From DTU024 sp964518875 (GTDB taxonomy: Bacteria > Bacillota > Clostridia > Christensenellales > Aristaeellaceae): a DNA stretch of 26,478 nt. Each line of letters begins with the position of its first letter. The stretch's first letter is position 1. A program made the position numbers and the translations under genes. The notes under the pieces are model-generated. The model did no database searches and was not told where the DNA came from. It worked only from the letters and a program-made list of their open reading frames with translations. Below are positions 13,135 through 22,441 of this stretch, in pieces. The stretch covers positions 1-26,478 of the forward strand of contig CAZFHI010000027.1 of NCBI GenBank assembly GCA_964518875.1, in the 5' to 3' direction.

Positions 13135-13736
13135 AAGAGACTCGCAAGGGCATGCTCATAGTTATTTCGGGGCCTTCCGGCACCGGCAAGGGGACGCTGT
13201 GCGGCAAGCTTCTGCACGAGGACACGAGCCTGTGCTTTTCAGTAAGCTGTACTACGCGCAAGCCGCGCAGCGGGGAGATAGACGGGGTGCATTACCACTT
13301 TATATCAGACGCCCAGTACGACGCACTGCTCGCGCAGAACAAGTTTTTAGAAAACGCTACGGTGCACGGCCACCGTTACGGCACCCTGGAAACGCCTGTG
13401 AACGAGTGCATAGAAAGAGGGAAAAACGTTTTGCTTGACATAGACCCTCAGGGAGCGCTCAAGGTGATGGCTAAAAGGCGGGACTGCGTTTCCATTTTTA
13501 TTCTGCCGCCAAGCTACGACGCTCTTCGCATAAGGCTGCACACAAGAAACACGGACGATCCGGAAGAAATACAAAGGCGGCTTCACAATGCGAGAGGCGA
13601 GGTTGAAAAGCTTAAGGAATACCAGTACGCGGTCGTAAACGACGACCTGCAGATGGCTTACGAAAAACTAAGCCACATCATTTCCGCGGAAAAACAGCGT
13701 ACAACGCGCTACTTTCCCGTAATAGAATCTTTTTAG
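13131..13736 (+). CDS. gmk: Guanylate kinase
   Basis: 201 residues, standard length. The P-loop is GPSGTGKGT (14–22), followed by the GMP-binding segment SVSCTTRKPRSGEIDGVHYHF and the DIDPQGA region. It phosphorylates GMP (and dGMP) to the diphosphate in the cytosol. The TTG start at 13131 follows AAGGGGG and overlaps the remA stop (TTGA), so translation is coupled. The next gene is rpoZ, a near-universal neighbour in Firmicutes and Proteobacteria. Confidence 0.98.
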   Translation: MKETRKGMLIVISGPSGTGKGTLCGKLLHEDTSLCFSVSCTTRKPRSGEIDGVHYHFISDAQYDALLAQNKFLENATVHGHRYGTLETPVNECIERGKNVLLDIDPQGALKVMAKRRDCVSIFILPPSYDALRIRLHTRNTDDPEEIQRRLHNARGEVEKLKEYQYAVVNDDLQMAYEKLSHIISAEKQRTTRYFPVIESF

Positions 13737-13744
13737 GAGGAAAC

Positions 13745-13957
13745 ATGGCAATCAATAAACCTTATATAGAGGAACTTCTCAAAAAAACGCCGAGCGCCTA
13801 CACGCTTGTAGTGGAAGCGTCAAAGCGCGCAAGGGAGCTTGTGGAGGGCGCGCAGCCGCTTATAGACCCGGGCGATAAAAAGCCGCTTTCAATAGCGATA
13901 GAAGAAATAGACAAGGGGCTTATAACGGCGCATAAAAAGATAGGCCGCGAGGAATAG
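13745..13957 (+). CDS. rpoZ: DNA-directed RNA polymerase omega subunit
   Basis: 70 residues, typical for the short Firmicutes omega. KTPSAYTLVVEASKRARELVEG aligns with the conserved helix that binds the beta' C-terminus, and KPLSIAIEEIDKGLI is the second conserved block. It helps assemble the RNA polymerase core. The ATG has AGGAGG just upstream and lies 8 nt after gmk. Confidence 0.95.
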   Translation: MAINKPYIEELLKKTPSAYTLVVEASKRARELVEGAQPLIDPGDKKPLSIAIEEIDKGLITAHKKIGREE

Positions 13958-13958
13958 C

Positions 13959-15173
13959 ATGCTGCCTTTAGAAGGTAAAAACGTAGTTCTTGGCGTAACG
14001 GGCGGCATCGCCGCTTACAAAGCTGTGCAGGTAGTATCCGACTTGAAAAAGTTAGGGGCTTCAGTAGACGTTATACAGACGGAGCATTCGTGCAGGTTTG
14101 TGGCGCCTTTAAGCTTTCAAAGCTTAAGCGGAAGGCCCGTCGTTATAGATATGTTCAAGGAGCCTGTTTCATGGGAGATAAAGCATATTTCCCTTGCGAG
14201 AAAGGCCGACGTTTTTCTGGTCGCGCCGGCTACCGCGAACTTTATAGGCAAGTACGCAAACGGCATAGCGGACGACATGCTTACTACCACAGTGCTCGCT
14301 ACTAAAGCCCCGGTAATTATAGCGCCCGCTATGAACACCGTTATGTGGAACCATCCCGCCGTGCAAAACAATATAGAAATTTTAAAAAAGCGCGGCGTTA
14401 AGCTTACAGGGCCGGACAGCGGTCTTCTGGCCTGCGGAGAAAAAGGCTCCGGCCGCATGGCGGAACCTGATGAAATAACTAAAAGCGTAGTCGACGTTTT
14501 AACTAAAAAGCAGGACATGAAGGGACTTAAGGTGCTCGTAACGGCGGGGCCCGCGCAGGAGAGCATAGACCCGGTGCGCTTTATAAGCAACCGTTCGTCA
14601 GGCAAGATGGGCTACGCTATTGCGCTGGAAGCGCTGAGCCGCGGCGCTTTTGTTACCCTTGTGACGGGAAAAACGAGCGTAGAAAAGCCTAAGGCCGATA
14701 AGATATTTAACTTTTTAACTACGGAAGACTTATACGATATTATGATGCGCGAGGCGCCCGAAAACGACGTAGTAATACAGGCGGCCGCCCCGGCGGACTT
14801 TAAAATTAAAGAATATTCCGAACAAAAAATAAAAAAACAGGGCAAAAAAGAAATAAGCCTCACGTTTGTGCCGACTGAAGACGTGGCGAAGGCCGTGGGC
14901 GAAAAAAAGAAAAACGGGCAGGTTTTAATAGGCTTCGCCGCTGAAACGGAAAACGGCGTGGAAAACGCCAAAAGCAAGCTTTTAAAAAAGAACCTGGATT
15001 TTATAGTTATGAACGACGTAACGCAGGACAACGCGGGCTTTCAATCGGACGGCAACATAGTTTCCATAATAGGAAAAGACTCCGCTGAAAACTTTCCGCT
15101 TATGTCAAAGCGGGACGTCGCAGGCATAATAATAGACAAGGCGCTTGACATAATAAACAAGGTAAAAAAATGA
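13959..15173 (+). CDS. coaBC: Bifunctional phosphopantothenoylcysteine decarboxylase/synthetase
   Basis: 404 residues with both CoA-pathway domains. The N-terminal flavin-dependent CoaC has VTGGIAAYKAV, His76 (in IKHISLA), the PAMN motif ending at Asn126 and Cys159 in LLACGEKGSGRMAEP. The C-terminal CoaB has VTAGPAQESIDPVRFISNRSSGKMG and MNDVTQDNAGF. CoaB joins cysteine to phosphopantothenate with CTP; CoaC then removes CO2 to give 4'-phosphopantetheine. The ATG lies 1 nt after the rpoZ stop with GAGG upstream. It overlaps priA by ATGA. It looks complete. Confidence 0.97.
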   Translation: MLPLEGKNVVLGVTGGIAAYKAVQVVSDLKKLGASVDVIQTEHSCRFVAPLSFQSLSGRPVVIDMFKEPVSWEIKHISLARKADVFLVAPATANFIGKYANGIADDMLTTTVLATKAPVIIAPAMNTVMWNHPAVQNNIEILKKRGVKLTGPDSGLLACGEKGSGRMAEPDEITKSVVDVLTKKQDMKGLKVLVTAGPAQESIDPVRFISNRSSGKMGYAIALEALSRGAFVTLVTGKTSVEKPKADKIFNFLTTEDLYDIMMREAPENDVVIQAAAPADFKIKEYSEQKIKKQGKKEISLTFVPTEDVAKAVGEKKKNGQVLIGFAAETENGVENAKSKLLKKNLDFIVMNDVTQDNAGFQSDGNIVSIIGKDSAENFPLMSKRDVAGIIIDKALDIINKVKK

Positions 15174-17404
15174 GCGCGTATTGCGAGGTTTGCGTAGACA
15201 TAGCCGCTGAAGCTACGGACCGCGCTTACACCTACGCCCTGCCTGAAAACATGAATATTTCAGAAGGAACAAGGGTTCTGGTTCCTTTTGGAAACAGAAA
15301 TATAGAAGGCGTGGTATTAAGCCTTAAAGACGAAGCGGGCATAGATTCAAGCAAAGTAAAAAGCGTTATACGCCCTTTGGAAAACTACCCTGTAATACTT
15401 CCGCATATTATGGAATTGGCAAAGGAAATAGCGAAGGAATCGCACTGCACGCTGTCGCTCGTTTTAAGGCTCATGGCTCCTTCGCAGATACGCCGCGGCA
15501 GGATAAAGCCCAAAAAGCTTAAGGCGGCGCGCATTTTGCTTTGCGGAGAAGAATTTTTCAAGGCGCGCGAGGCGCAAAGGCGCGCTCCCAAAAGGGAGCT
15601 TATAATGGACCTGCTTTCAGACGGCGAGGACCATTTCGTAAAGGACCTTAAAGCGCTGGTTTCAAACCCCATGTCCGCTCTTAAAACGCTGGAAAAGCAG
15701 GGCGTAGTTTCTATATTTGAAAAAGAAGTATACAGAAGCCCGCTTCCTTACATGCCTGAAAAGAGCGAGGACCTGGAGCTTACCCCCCAGCAGAAGGAAA
15801 CCATGTCCGAAATAGTGCCGGCGCTTGAAAAGGGCAGGGGCGCGTTTTTGCTTCACGGGGTTACTGGAAGCGGCAAGACCGAGGTATATATAAGGTCTGT
15901 AAAATACGCCCTAAAGCTTAATAAGACGGCGATAGTGCTCGTGCCGGAAATTATATTGACCCCGCAGATAGTGTCGTGGTTCATGTCCCGCTTTGGCGAC
16001 GTGGCGGCGGTGCTTCATTCAGGGCTTTCCGCGGGAGAGCGCTACGACGAGTGGCGCAGGCTGCGCTCAGGCGACGCCAAAGTAGCGATAGGCGCGCGCT
16101 CCGCCGTGTTCGCCCCTCTTGAAAATTTAGGCATAATAATAATAGACGAGGAGCACGAGCAGACGTATATTTCCGAAAGCAATCCCCGTTACGACGCGAG
16201 GAGCGTGGCGCTGAGCCGCTGCAAAAGGGAGGGCGCGGTGCTTCTGCTCGCTAGCGCCACGCCGTCCGTTACGTCCTTCGCCAAGGCGCGGAGGGGAGAC
16301 TATATGCTTCTGGAAATGCCGGAAAGGGTGAACATGCGCCCGCTCCCCAAGGTGCATATAGTTGATATGCGCGAGGAGCTTCGCCTTGGCAACACGGGCA
16401 TGTTTTCAAATTTGCTTATAGAAAAGCTTACGCGCTGCATTGAAGACGGCAAGCAGGCCATGCTGTTTGTAAACAGGCGCGGTTACGCGCCGAGCGTCGT
16501 ATGCAGAAAATGCGGCGAAAGGCTGCACTGCAGGCAGTGCGACGTGGCGTTGACCTACCACGCTTCGGACGGCCGCATGCACTGCCACTACTGCGGCTTG
16601 AGCGTTCCATTCCCCAAAACATGCCCTAACTGCGGCAGCAAGTATTTAAAGACCTGCGGCGTTGGCACGCAAAAGGTAGAGGAAGAAGTGCGCAAGCTTT
16701 TTCCTGGCGTAAGCACCGTTAGGATAGACATAGACACGACAAGGGGAAAGAACGGGCACAGAAAGCTTTTAAACCGCTTCAGAAGCGGCGAGGCGCGCGT
16801 TATGATAGGCACGCAGATGATAGCCAAGGGGCTTGATTTTCCACAGGTTACGCTTGTTGGCGCCGTGCTTGCGGATCTTTCGCTTAATCTGCCGGATTAC
16901 CGCTCAAGCGAAAGAACGTTTCAGCTTTTAACGCAGGTGGCGGGGCGCGCCGGGCGCGGAAAAGATACGGGCGAAGTGGTAATACAAACTTACAAGCCTG
17001 ATCATTACGCGATACAGGCGGCTAAGTCGCAGGACTTCAGAAGCTTTTTTGAAATGGAATTCACGCGCCGCAAAAGAGACCTGTACCCCCCGTTCACGCT
17101 TATAGTGCGCGTGCTCTGCACGGCGGATTCGCAGCAGGACGCGAGAAAAATGAGCGGGCAGATGTTCGCGCGTTTCAGGGACGAGCTGCAAAAGCGCCCG
17201 GCGTGGAAAAAGAGAGTGCTGTTTTACAGGGAGGACGACGCTCCCATAAAACGCATACAGGGCAAATACCGCGCGCAGCTTTTCATTAAAATGATAGACC
17301 ATAAAGATGACGAACCCATGCTCGCCTTTTTAAGCGCTATGGCGCAGGAGCCTGACGAAAGGGGAAGCAGGGAGCTTGAAATAAACCCGTCTACGCTTTA
17401 TTAG
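15170..17404 (+). CDS. priA: Primosomal protein N' (replication restart helicase PriA)
   Basis: 744 residues. The N-terminal 3'-DNA-end-binding domain (AYTYALPENM…VLVPFGNRNIEGVV) precedes a DEXH helicase with Walker A HGVTGSGKTEVY and IIDEEHEQTY. Four zinc-binding Cys pairs follow (CRKC, CRQC, CHYC, CPNC), then GTQMIAKGLDFPQVTLVG and TQVAGRAGRG. PriA recognises stalled forks and loads the replicative helicase. The start overlaps coaBC by ATGA. The C-terminal domain is complete, so length and motif set are as expected. Confidence 0.98.
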   Translation: MSAYCEVCVDIAAEATDRAYTYALPENMNISEGTRVLVPFGNRNIEGVVLSLKDEAGIDSSKVKSVIRPLENYPVILPHIMELAKEIAKESHCTLSLVLRLMAPSQIRRGRIKPKKLKAARILLCGEEFFKAREAQRRAPKRELIMDLLSDGEDHFVKDLKALVSNPMSALKTLEKQGVVSIFEKEVYRSPLPYMPEKSEDLELTPQQKETMSEIVPALEKGRGAFLLHGVTGSGKTEVYIRSVKYALKLNKTAIVLVPEIILTPQIVSWFMSRFGDVAAVLHSGLSAGERYDEWRRLRSGDAKVAIGARSAVFAPLENLGIIIIDEEHEQTYISESNPRYDARSVALSRCKREGAVLLLASATPSVTSFAKARRGDYMLLEMPERVNMRPLPKVHIVDMREELRLGNTGMFSNLLIEKLTRCIEDGKQAMLFVNRRGYAPSVVCRKCGERLHCRQCDVALTYHASDGRMHCHYCGLSVPFPKTCPNCGSKYLKTCGVGTQKVEEEVRKLFPGVSTVRIDIDTTRGKNGHRKLLNRFRSGEARVMIGTQMIAKGLDFPQVTLVGAVLADLSLNLPDYRSSERTFQLLTQVAGRAGRGKDTGEVVIQTYKPDHYAIQAAKSQDFRSFFEMEFTRRKRDLYPPFTLIVRVLCTADSQQDARKMSGQMFARFRDELQKRPAWKKRVLFYREDDAPIKRIQGKYRAQLFIKMIDHKDDEPMLAFLSAMAQEPDERGSRELEINPSTLY

Positions 17405-17412
17405 GAGGAAAG

Positions 17413-17892
17413 ATGATAAAACCCATTAAAAAGATAGGCAGCCAGAGCCTGAGAGGCAAAAGCCACAGCGTAAGCAATTTCTGCACGCCGCAGCTTTTTA
17501 TGCGCTTAAGGGATATGGCTGAAACCATGTACGACGCAAACGGCATAGGGCTTGCGGCGCCGCAGATAGGCATAAAGCGCCGCATGGTTGTAGTGGACGT
17601 CGGAGAAGGCCTTATTGAGCTTATAAACCCGGAAATTATAAAGTTCAGCGAAGAAACCGTTAAAATGGCGGAGGGCTGCTTGAGCGTTCCGGGGCGAAGG
17701 GGCTATGTGATAAGGCCGAAGCAGATTACCGTCAAGGCGCAGGACCGCTTCGGGCAGGATTTTCAAATCGACGCGGACGAGCTTCTGGCGCGCTGCATAC
17801 AGCACGAGGTAGACCACCTGGACGGCATACTGTACGTTGACAAAATGACTGAAGAAATATTCGATGACGACGAGGAGCAGGATGAACAGTAA
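17413..17892 (+). CDS. def: Peptide deformylase
   Basis: 159 residues with the three deformylase motifs: GIGLAAPQ (44–51), EGCLSVPG (87–94, metal ligand Cys89) and QHEVDH (metal ligands His131 and His135, catalytic Glu132). It removes the formyl group from nascent proteins. The acidic C-terminal tail (DDDEEQDEQ) is overlapped by the next gene. TAGGAGG lies just before the ATG, 8 nt after priA. It pairs functionally with fmt downstream, which adds the formyl group. Confidence 0.98.
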   Translation: MIKPIKKIGSQSLRGKSHSVSNFCTPQLFMRLRDMAETMYDANGIGLAAPQIGIKRRMVVVDVGEGLIELINPEIIKFSEETVKMAEGCLSVPGRRGYVIRPKQITVKAQDRFGQDFQIDADELLARCIQHEVDHLDGILYVDKMTEEIFDDDEEQDEQ

Positions 17893-18841
17893 GCGCATAG
17901 TGTTTATGGGCACGCCGGAATACGCCGCCAAAAGCCTTGAGGCGCTCATAAAAGAAAACTACAACGTGGCGGGCGTTTTCACCCAGCCGGACAGGCCGAA
18001 GGGGCGCGGCAGAAAGATGGCGGTAAGCCCTGTAAAGAAGCTTGCGGTTGAGCACGATATACCCGTTTTTCAGTTTAAAAGGATTAAATCCGTGGAAGGC
18101 GTTGAGGCGCTTGGCCTTTTAAAGCCGGACTTATGCGTTACCGCGGCTTTCGGGCAGATACTCTCACAAAGGATACTGGATATTCCGCTTCTTGGCACGG
18201 TGAACGTGCACGCTTCGCTTCTGCCAGCGTACAGGGGCTCGGCGCCTGTAAACTGGTGCATCATAAACGGCGAAAAAACGACGGGCGTTACGACCATGCT
18301 TACAGACGCCGGCATAGATACTGGCGACACGCTTTTAAAAACAGAAACGCGGATAAAAAAAGGCGAAACGGCAGGAGAGCTTACTTTAAGGCTGGCGGAT
18401 TTAGGCGCAGCGCTGCTTTTGCAGACGCTTGAAAAATTGCTCAACGGCGGCATAACGCCCGTAAAGCAGGACGAGAGCAAGGCGTCCTATTACCCTATGC
18501 TTAATAAAAATATGGGCGAAATGGATTTTAACCTGCCGGCGGAAAAACTTCAGAATTTAGTTCTTGGGCTTAATCCGTGGCCCGGCGCTTTTATAAAGAC
18601 GCCCATGGGCGCGCTTAAAGTGCACAGAGCGGAAGCGGTTGAATTTAATTCGGACGCGGCAGCGGGAACGGTGCTTTTGGCAAGCCCTAAAGAAGGCCTT
18701 GTAATAAAGGCTCAGGACGGAGCCTTAAAAATACTTGAGCTTCAGGCTCCGAACAAAAAGGCGATGGACGCCGCGGCTTACCTGCGCGGCAACCGCATTA
18801 ACGAGGGCAAAAACATATCGGAGGAAAGCGCGAATGCATGA
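17882..18841 (+). CDS. fmt: Methionyl-tRNA formyltransferase
   Basis: 319 residues beginning MNSKRIVFMGTPEYAAKSLE. The catalytic region VNVHASLLPAYRGSAPVNWC contains the Asn-His of the formyl-transfer centre; TGVTTMLTDAGIDTGD is the conserved follow-on. The C-terminal tRNA-binding domain is present. It formylates initiator Met-tRNA. I place the start at 17882 rather than the in-frame ATG at 17864, because GAGGAG precedes 17882 and the family begins near KRIVFMG. It overlaps def by 11 nt and rsmB by 8 nt. Confidence 0.97.
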   Translation: MNSKRIVFMGTPEYAAKSLEALIKENYNVAGVFTQPDRPKGRGRKMAVSPVKKLAVEHDIPVFQFKRIKSVEGVEALGLLKPDLCVTAAFGQILSQRILDIPLLGTVNVHASLLPAYRGSAPVNWCIINGEKTTGVTTMLTDAGIDTGDTLLKTETRIKKGETAGELTLRLADLGAALLLQTLEKLLNGGITPVKQDESKASYYPMLNKNMGEMDFNLPAEKLQNLVLGLNPWPGAFIKTPMGALKVHRAEAVEFNSDAAAGTVLLASPKEGLVIKAQDGALKILELQAPNKKAMDAAAYLRGNRINEGKNISEESANA

Positions 18842-20657
18842 CGGCAAGGCAGAAGGCAAGGCGCAGGGGAAGCGCCGTTTCGCAGGCAAAGCGCACGCCA
18901 AGCCATACAATAAGAATGAAGCGACGGGCGGATCAAAAAATTTAAAGGCTCATCGCAACAGCGGGTTCGGCAAGTCTGGCCGCAAGCCGCATGAAAACGA
19001 GGGTTACAAAAAAACGAGCCGCAAGCCGCGCGAAAACGAGACTTACAAAAAAACAGGCTACAAGCCGCGCGAAAACGAAGGTTACAAAAAAACGGGCTAC
19101 AAGTCCCGCGAAAGCGAGGATTACAAAAAAACTGGCCGCAAGCCGCATGAAAGCGAGACTTACAAAAAAACGGGCTACAAGTCCCGCGAAAACGAGACTT
19201 ACAAAAAAACAGGCTACAAGCCGCGCGAAAACGAAGGCTTTAAAAAGTCCGGCAGAGCGCCGTCGCGCAGCGAACGCCATTTTGAAAAACCGCGCAGGCA
19301 AAGCCATTTAAACGGCAAGGCGCGCGGGGCAGCGTGGGACACTGTGGACAGGGTGCTCATAGACGGCGGCTATTCAGCCATATCCCTTTCAGACGTGCTC
19401 AACGAATTGACGCTTGACGAAAGGGACAAGCGTCTGTGCACGAGGATAGTCTATTTAACGCTTGAAAAATTAAACTATATAGATTTTGCGCTCGGCTATT
19501 TTATAAAGGAGCCTGAAAAGCTTCCGCCAACGCTTATAAACCTTCTGCGCATAAGCGCGGCGCAGCTTTTGTTTTTGGACAGAGTGCCTTCAAGCGCCGT
19601 CGTGGACGAAGCGGTAAGCCTTGCGAGAAAAAGAGGATACGAGGAGCTTACGCCGCTCGTAAACGGCGCGCTAAGGTCTTTTGTAAGAAAAAAGGACAGC
19701 GTGGTTTTCCCTAAAAAAGAGGATAATTTGCGCGCGTACTTAAGCATATGCGGCTCAGCATCGCTTGAACTTGTGGATACGCTTATAGAAAATTTTGGGG
19801 AAGAAAAGGCGGAAAAAATAATCATGTTCAGCGACAGGGGATTTTCAATGACCATACGCCGCAACATGATGCTTTTAACCCGCATACAGTTTGAGGAGCT
19901 TGTAAAGTCGAAGCCCTGGAAAGCGGAAAGCGCGGTTCTGCCTTACGTGTACAGGGTGTCTGGCACAAGCGACATTTCAAAAGACCAGGACTTCCGCGAC
20001 GGCTTGTTCAGCATACAGGGCGAGGGCAGCATGCTTGCAGCCCTAGCCGTGAACGCGGACCTTGGCATGAACATACTGGACTGCTGCGCCGCTCCCGGCG
20101 GGAAAACAATGCTTATGGCGGAGCAGATGCAGGGCACGGGCCGCGTGCAGGCGTGGGACGTGCATGAAAAAAGGGTGCAGCTCATAAGGGCGGCGGCTGA
20201 AAGGCTTAGGCTGTATAACGTGCGCCCCATGGCGCGCGACGCGTCTGTATTCAGGGAAAACCTTGTTTCAAGCATGGACGCCGTGCTTCTGGACGCGCCT
20301 TGCACAGGAACGGGCGTGCTTTCATCAAAGCCTGAAAGCAAGTACCGCTTTAATCTGGAGGGTCTTGACGCTTTGCGCGAAAAGCAGGGCAGGCTGCTTG
20401 AAACGGTGTGCAGATACGTTAAAAACGGCGGAAGGCTTGTGTATTCTACGTGCAGCATACTGCCTGAGGAAAACAGCGAACAGATAAAGAGCTTTTTAAA
20501 CCGCCATAATGAATTTAAAATGCTGCCGTTCCAGGATGATTTTCCTGAAAGTTTGAAACATAGAGCGTCGCCGTACGGAATGCAGCTGATGCCGGGCGAA
20601 GACGGAATGCAGGAAGGCTTTTTCATAGCCGCTATGGTAAAAACAAGCGATGAATGA
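18834..20657 (+). CDS. rsmB: 16S rRNA m5C967 methyltransferase RsmB with a repetitive basic N-terminal extension
   Basis: 607 residues, about 160 more than the usual ~445. Residues 1–160 are a Lys/Arg/Glu/Tyr-rich extension containing seven 13-residue tandem repeats (51–141). A NusB-like RNA-binding domain follows (from about 165), then the SAM methyltransferase with LDCCAAPGGKT, DAPCTGTG (Cys490) and YSTCS (Cys540, the expected catalytic nucleophile). It methylates C967 (E. coli numbering) of 16S rRNA. The start is ATG 18834 with GGAGG 9 nt upstream, overlapping the fmt stop. In many Clostridia a zinc peptidase gene separates fmt and rsmB; here they are adjacent. The catalytic half is intact. 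Confidence 0.95.
   Translation: MHDGKAEGKAQGKRRFAGKAHAKPYNKNEATGGSKNLKAHRNSGFGKSGRKPHENEGYKKTSRKPRENETYKKTGYKPRENEGYKKTGYKSRESEDYKKTGRKPHESETYKKTGYKSRENETYKKTGYKPRENEGFKKSGRAPSRSERHFEKPRRQSHLNGKARGAAWDTVDRVLIDGGYSAISLSDVLNELTLDERDKRLCTRIVYLTLEKLNYIDFALGYFIKEPEKLPPTLINLLRISAAQLLFLDRVPSSAVVDEAVSLARKRGYEELTPLVNGALRSFVRKKDSVVFPKKEDNLRAYLSICGSASLELVDTLIENFGEEKAEKIIMFSDRGFSMTIRRNMMLLTRIQFEELVKSKPWKAESAVLPYVYRVSGTSDISKDQDFRDGLFSIQGEGSMLAALAVNADLGMNILDCCAAPGGKTMLMAEQMQGTGRVQAWDVHEKRVQLIRAAAERLRLYNVRPMARDASVFRENLVSSMDAVLLDAPCTGTGVLSSKPESKYRFNLEGLDALREKQGRLLETVCRYVKNGGRLVYSTCSILPEENSEQIKSFLNRHNEFKMLPFQDDFPESLKHRASPYGMQLMPGEDGMQEGFFIAAMVKTSDE
18984..19256 (+). repeat. 39-bp minisatellite in rsmB (7 units)
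   Basis: Seven in-register 39-bp units encode 13-residue repeats of the pattern K-P/S-R/H-E-N/S-E-x-Y-K-K-T-G/S-Y/R. Units begin at 18984, 19023, 19062, 19101, 19140, 19179 and 19218. The last is more diverged (GFKKSGR). Because 39 is a multiple of three, copy number can vary without loss of frame. Confidence 0.97.
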
Positions 20658-21678
20658 TAAAATAGACTTGCTCAGCTTAAACCACGAGGAATTAGAAGCC
20701 TTTGTTCGGAAAAGCGGGTTTCAGAAGTTCAGGGCAAAGCAGCTTTTGTCCTGGCTTATGAAGGGCGTGCCCTTTTACGAAATGCGCAACCTGCCTAAAA
20801 ACATGATAGATTTTTTGCAGGGAAACTGCGTTTCATCAGACGCTGAAATAATAAAACGCCTTGTTTCAAAAGACGACGGCACGCAGAAGTTTTTATACGC
20901 GCTCAACGACGGAAACGTAATAGAGGGCGCGCTTATGCAGTATTCCTACGGCGCCACGCTGTGCGTTTCTACGCAGGCGGGCTGCCTTATGGGGTGCAAA
21001 TTTTGCGCGAGCACTGTAAACGGCAGGCAGCGCGATTTAAGCCCCGGCGAAATGCTTTCTCAAGTCATATGCGCTAACGGCGCGCTTAAGGATTCGCGGG
21101 TGCGCAACGTGGTGCTTATGGGGAGCGGCGAGCCGCTCGATAATTACGATAACGTCGTGCGCTTTATACGTTTAGCGGTGGAAAACCTTAATTTAAGCCC
21201 GAGGCGCATAACGCTTTCAACCTGCGGCATAGCGCCGAAAATTTATGATTTGGCAAAGGAAAATTTAAGCATTACCCTGAGCGTGTCGCTCCACGCCCCG
21301 AACGACGCTTTAAGAAAGCAGATAATGCCTGTCGCGAACGCCTTTTCCATTGATGAAATTATGGAAGCGTGCAGGTATTACGTTAAAAGCACAGGCAGGC
21401 GCGTAAGCTTTGAATACGCGCTTATATCGGGCTTTAACGACAAAACGGAGCACGCTGAGGAATTGGCTTCGCTGCTGCGCGGCTTCCAGTGCCACGTAAA
21501 CCTTATACCGCTTAACAGCGTAAAGGAAAGCGGGCTTAAAGGGTCGAGCGGCAAAAGCGTTCAAGCGTTTTACGAAACGCTTGAAAAAAAGCATATAGCG
21601 GTAAGCGTGCGAAGAACCATGGGGCGGGACATAAACGGAGCGTGCGGGCAGCTGAGAAACGATTATTTGAAAAGCTGA
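20650..21678 (+). CDS. rlmN: Dual-specificity 23S rRNA/tRNA adenine-C2 methyltransferase RlmN
   Basis: 342 residues. Radical-SAM cluster cysteines are in CLMGCKFC (112, 116, 119). The methyl-carrying Cys332 lies in NGACGQLR and the partner Cys105 in TLCVSTQAG, as in the E. coli enzyme. It forms 2-methyladenosine at A2503 of 23S rRNA and A37 of some tRNAs. The start overlaps the rsmB stop by 8 nt and has no strong ribosome site of its own, suggesting translational coupling. It is the last gene before the only sizeable gap (55 nt) in this operon. Confidence 0.97.
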   Translation: MNDKIDLLSLNHEELEAFVRKSGFQKFRAKQLLSWLMKGVPFYEMRNLPKNMIDFLQGNCVSSDAEIIKRLVSKDDGTQKFLYALNDGNVIEGALMQYSYGATLCVSTQAGCLMGCKFCASTVNGRQRDLSPGEMLSQVICANGALKDSRVRNVVLMGSGEPLDNYDNVVRFIRLAVENLNLSPRRITLSTCGIAPKIYDLAKENLSITLSVSLHAPNDALRKQIMPVANAFSIDEIMEACRYYVKSTGRRVSFEYALISGFNDKTEHAEELASLLRGFQCHVNLIPLNSVKESGLKGSSGKSVQAFYETLEKKHIAVSVRRTMGRDINGACGQLRNDYLKS

Positions 21679-21733
21679 TTAAAAAAACGATTGGCAAAGC
21701 GCTGTAAGGCGGCTATTTAAAAGGAGAGTTTTC

Positions 21734-22441
21734 TTGAACGCTATTATAAGAACCCATATAGGCAACGTGATGCGGAACAACCAGGACAGCTATCTCGCGC
21801 TTGCGGGAAGCTATCCCATATACGCCGTTGCGGACGGCATGGGCGGCCATAAGGGCGGCAACGTTGCGAGCAAAATGGCTGTTGAAATTATAGCGCGCGA
21901 GCTGTCGGGCGCAAGGCCGTCGGAAAGCGCTTTAAAAAGCGGCATAGATACGGTGAACGCGGAAATATACGCGCGCCAGCTTGGCGATGAAAACCTTTCG
22001 GGCATGGGAACGACGCTTACGGTGCTTTGGGAGAACGGCGGAAGCTTTCTTTTGGGCCACGTCGGGGATTCGCGCTGCTATATGATACGAGAAAGCAGGC
22101 TTTACCAGATGTCGAGAGATCATTCCCTTGTGGCGGAGCTCGTAAAAAACGGCGTAATACCGCCCGAAAAAGCCGAAACCTATCCTTACAGGAACGTCAT
22201 CACGCGCGCCGTAGGTACGGAAAAAAGCGTAAACACGGATATATCCGTTCTTGAAAAGCGTGAAAACGATATATGGATGCTGTGCTCCGACGGCTTGACT
22301 GAATACGTTAAAGCGGACGACCTGCTTTCCATAGTGGACAGCTGCCCGCTTGAAGAAGCGGCGGACAGGCTTATAAGGCTCGCTCTTGACAGAGGCGGCA
22401 GGGACAACATAACCCTGCTCATACTTGGTGAACGGAAATGA
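21734..22441 (+). CDS. stp: PP2C-family Ser/Thr protein phosphatase
   Basis: 235 residues. Metal-binding motifs are VMRNNQDSY, VADGMGGHKGG, GHVGDSRCY, CSDGLTEYV and GGRDNITLL, all those of bacterial PP2C (PrpC/Stp). It removes phosphate from targets of the adjacent kinase. The start is TTG at 21734 with AAGGAG 7 nt upstream. The ATGA overlap with prkC links expression of the enzyme pair. In Firmicutes this pair tunes cell-wall metabolism, growth and translation factors. Confidence 0.96.
   Translation: MNAIIRTHIGNVMRNNQDSYLALAGSYPIYAVADGMGGHKGGNVASKMAVEIIARELSGARPSESALKSGIDTVNAEIYARQLGDENLSGMGTTLTVLWENGGSFLLGHVGDSRCYMIRESRLYQMSRDHSLVAELVKNGVIPPEKAETYPYRNVITRAVGTEKSVNTDISVLEKRENDIWMLCSDGLTEYVKADDLLSIVDSCPLEEAADRLIRLALDRGGRDNITLLILGERK

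Noticed and set aside
18735..18833. Upstream in-frame start extending RsmB by 33 residues
   Set aside because: It lies deep inside fmt and has no ribosome site; ATG 18834 has GGAGG at 9 nt and the usual gene overlap.
18991..19311. A 106-residue Lys/Arg/Ala/Thr-rich frame resembling histone H1 tails, in an alternate frame of rsmB
   Set aside because: It is open only because the 39-bp repeat is a multiple of three. There is no ribosome binding site at its ATG, and the rsmB frame fully explains the DNA.
21691..21719. TTGGCA-17-TATTTA before stp as a promoter
   Set aside because: The -10 box matches poorly, and transcription would start inside the ribosome binding site, so read-through from rlmN is more likely.
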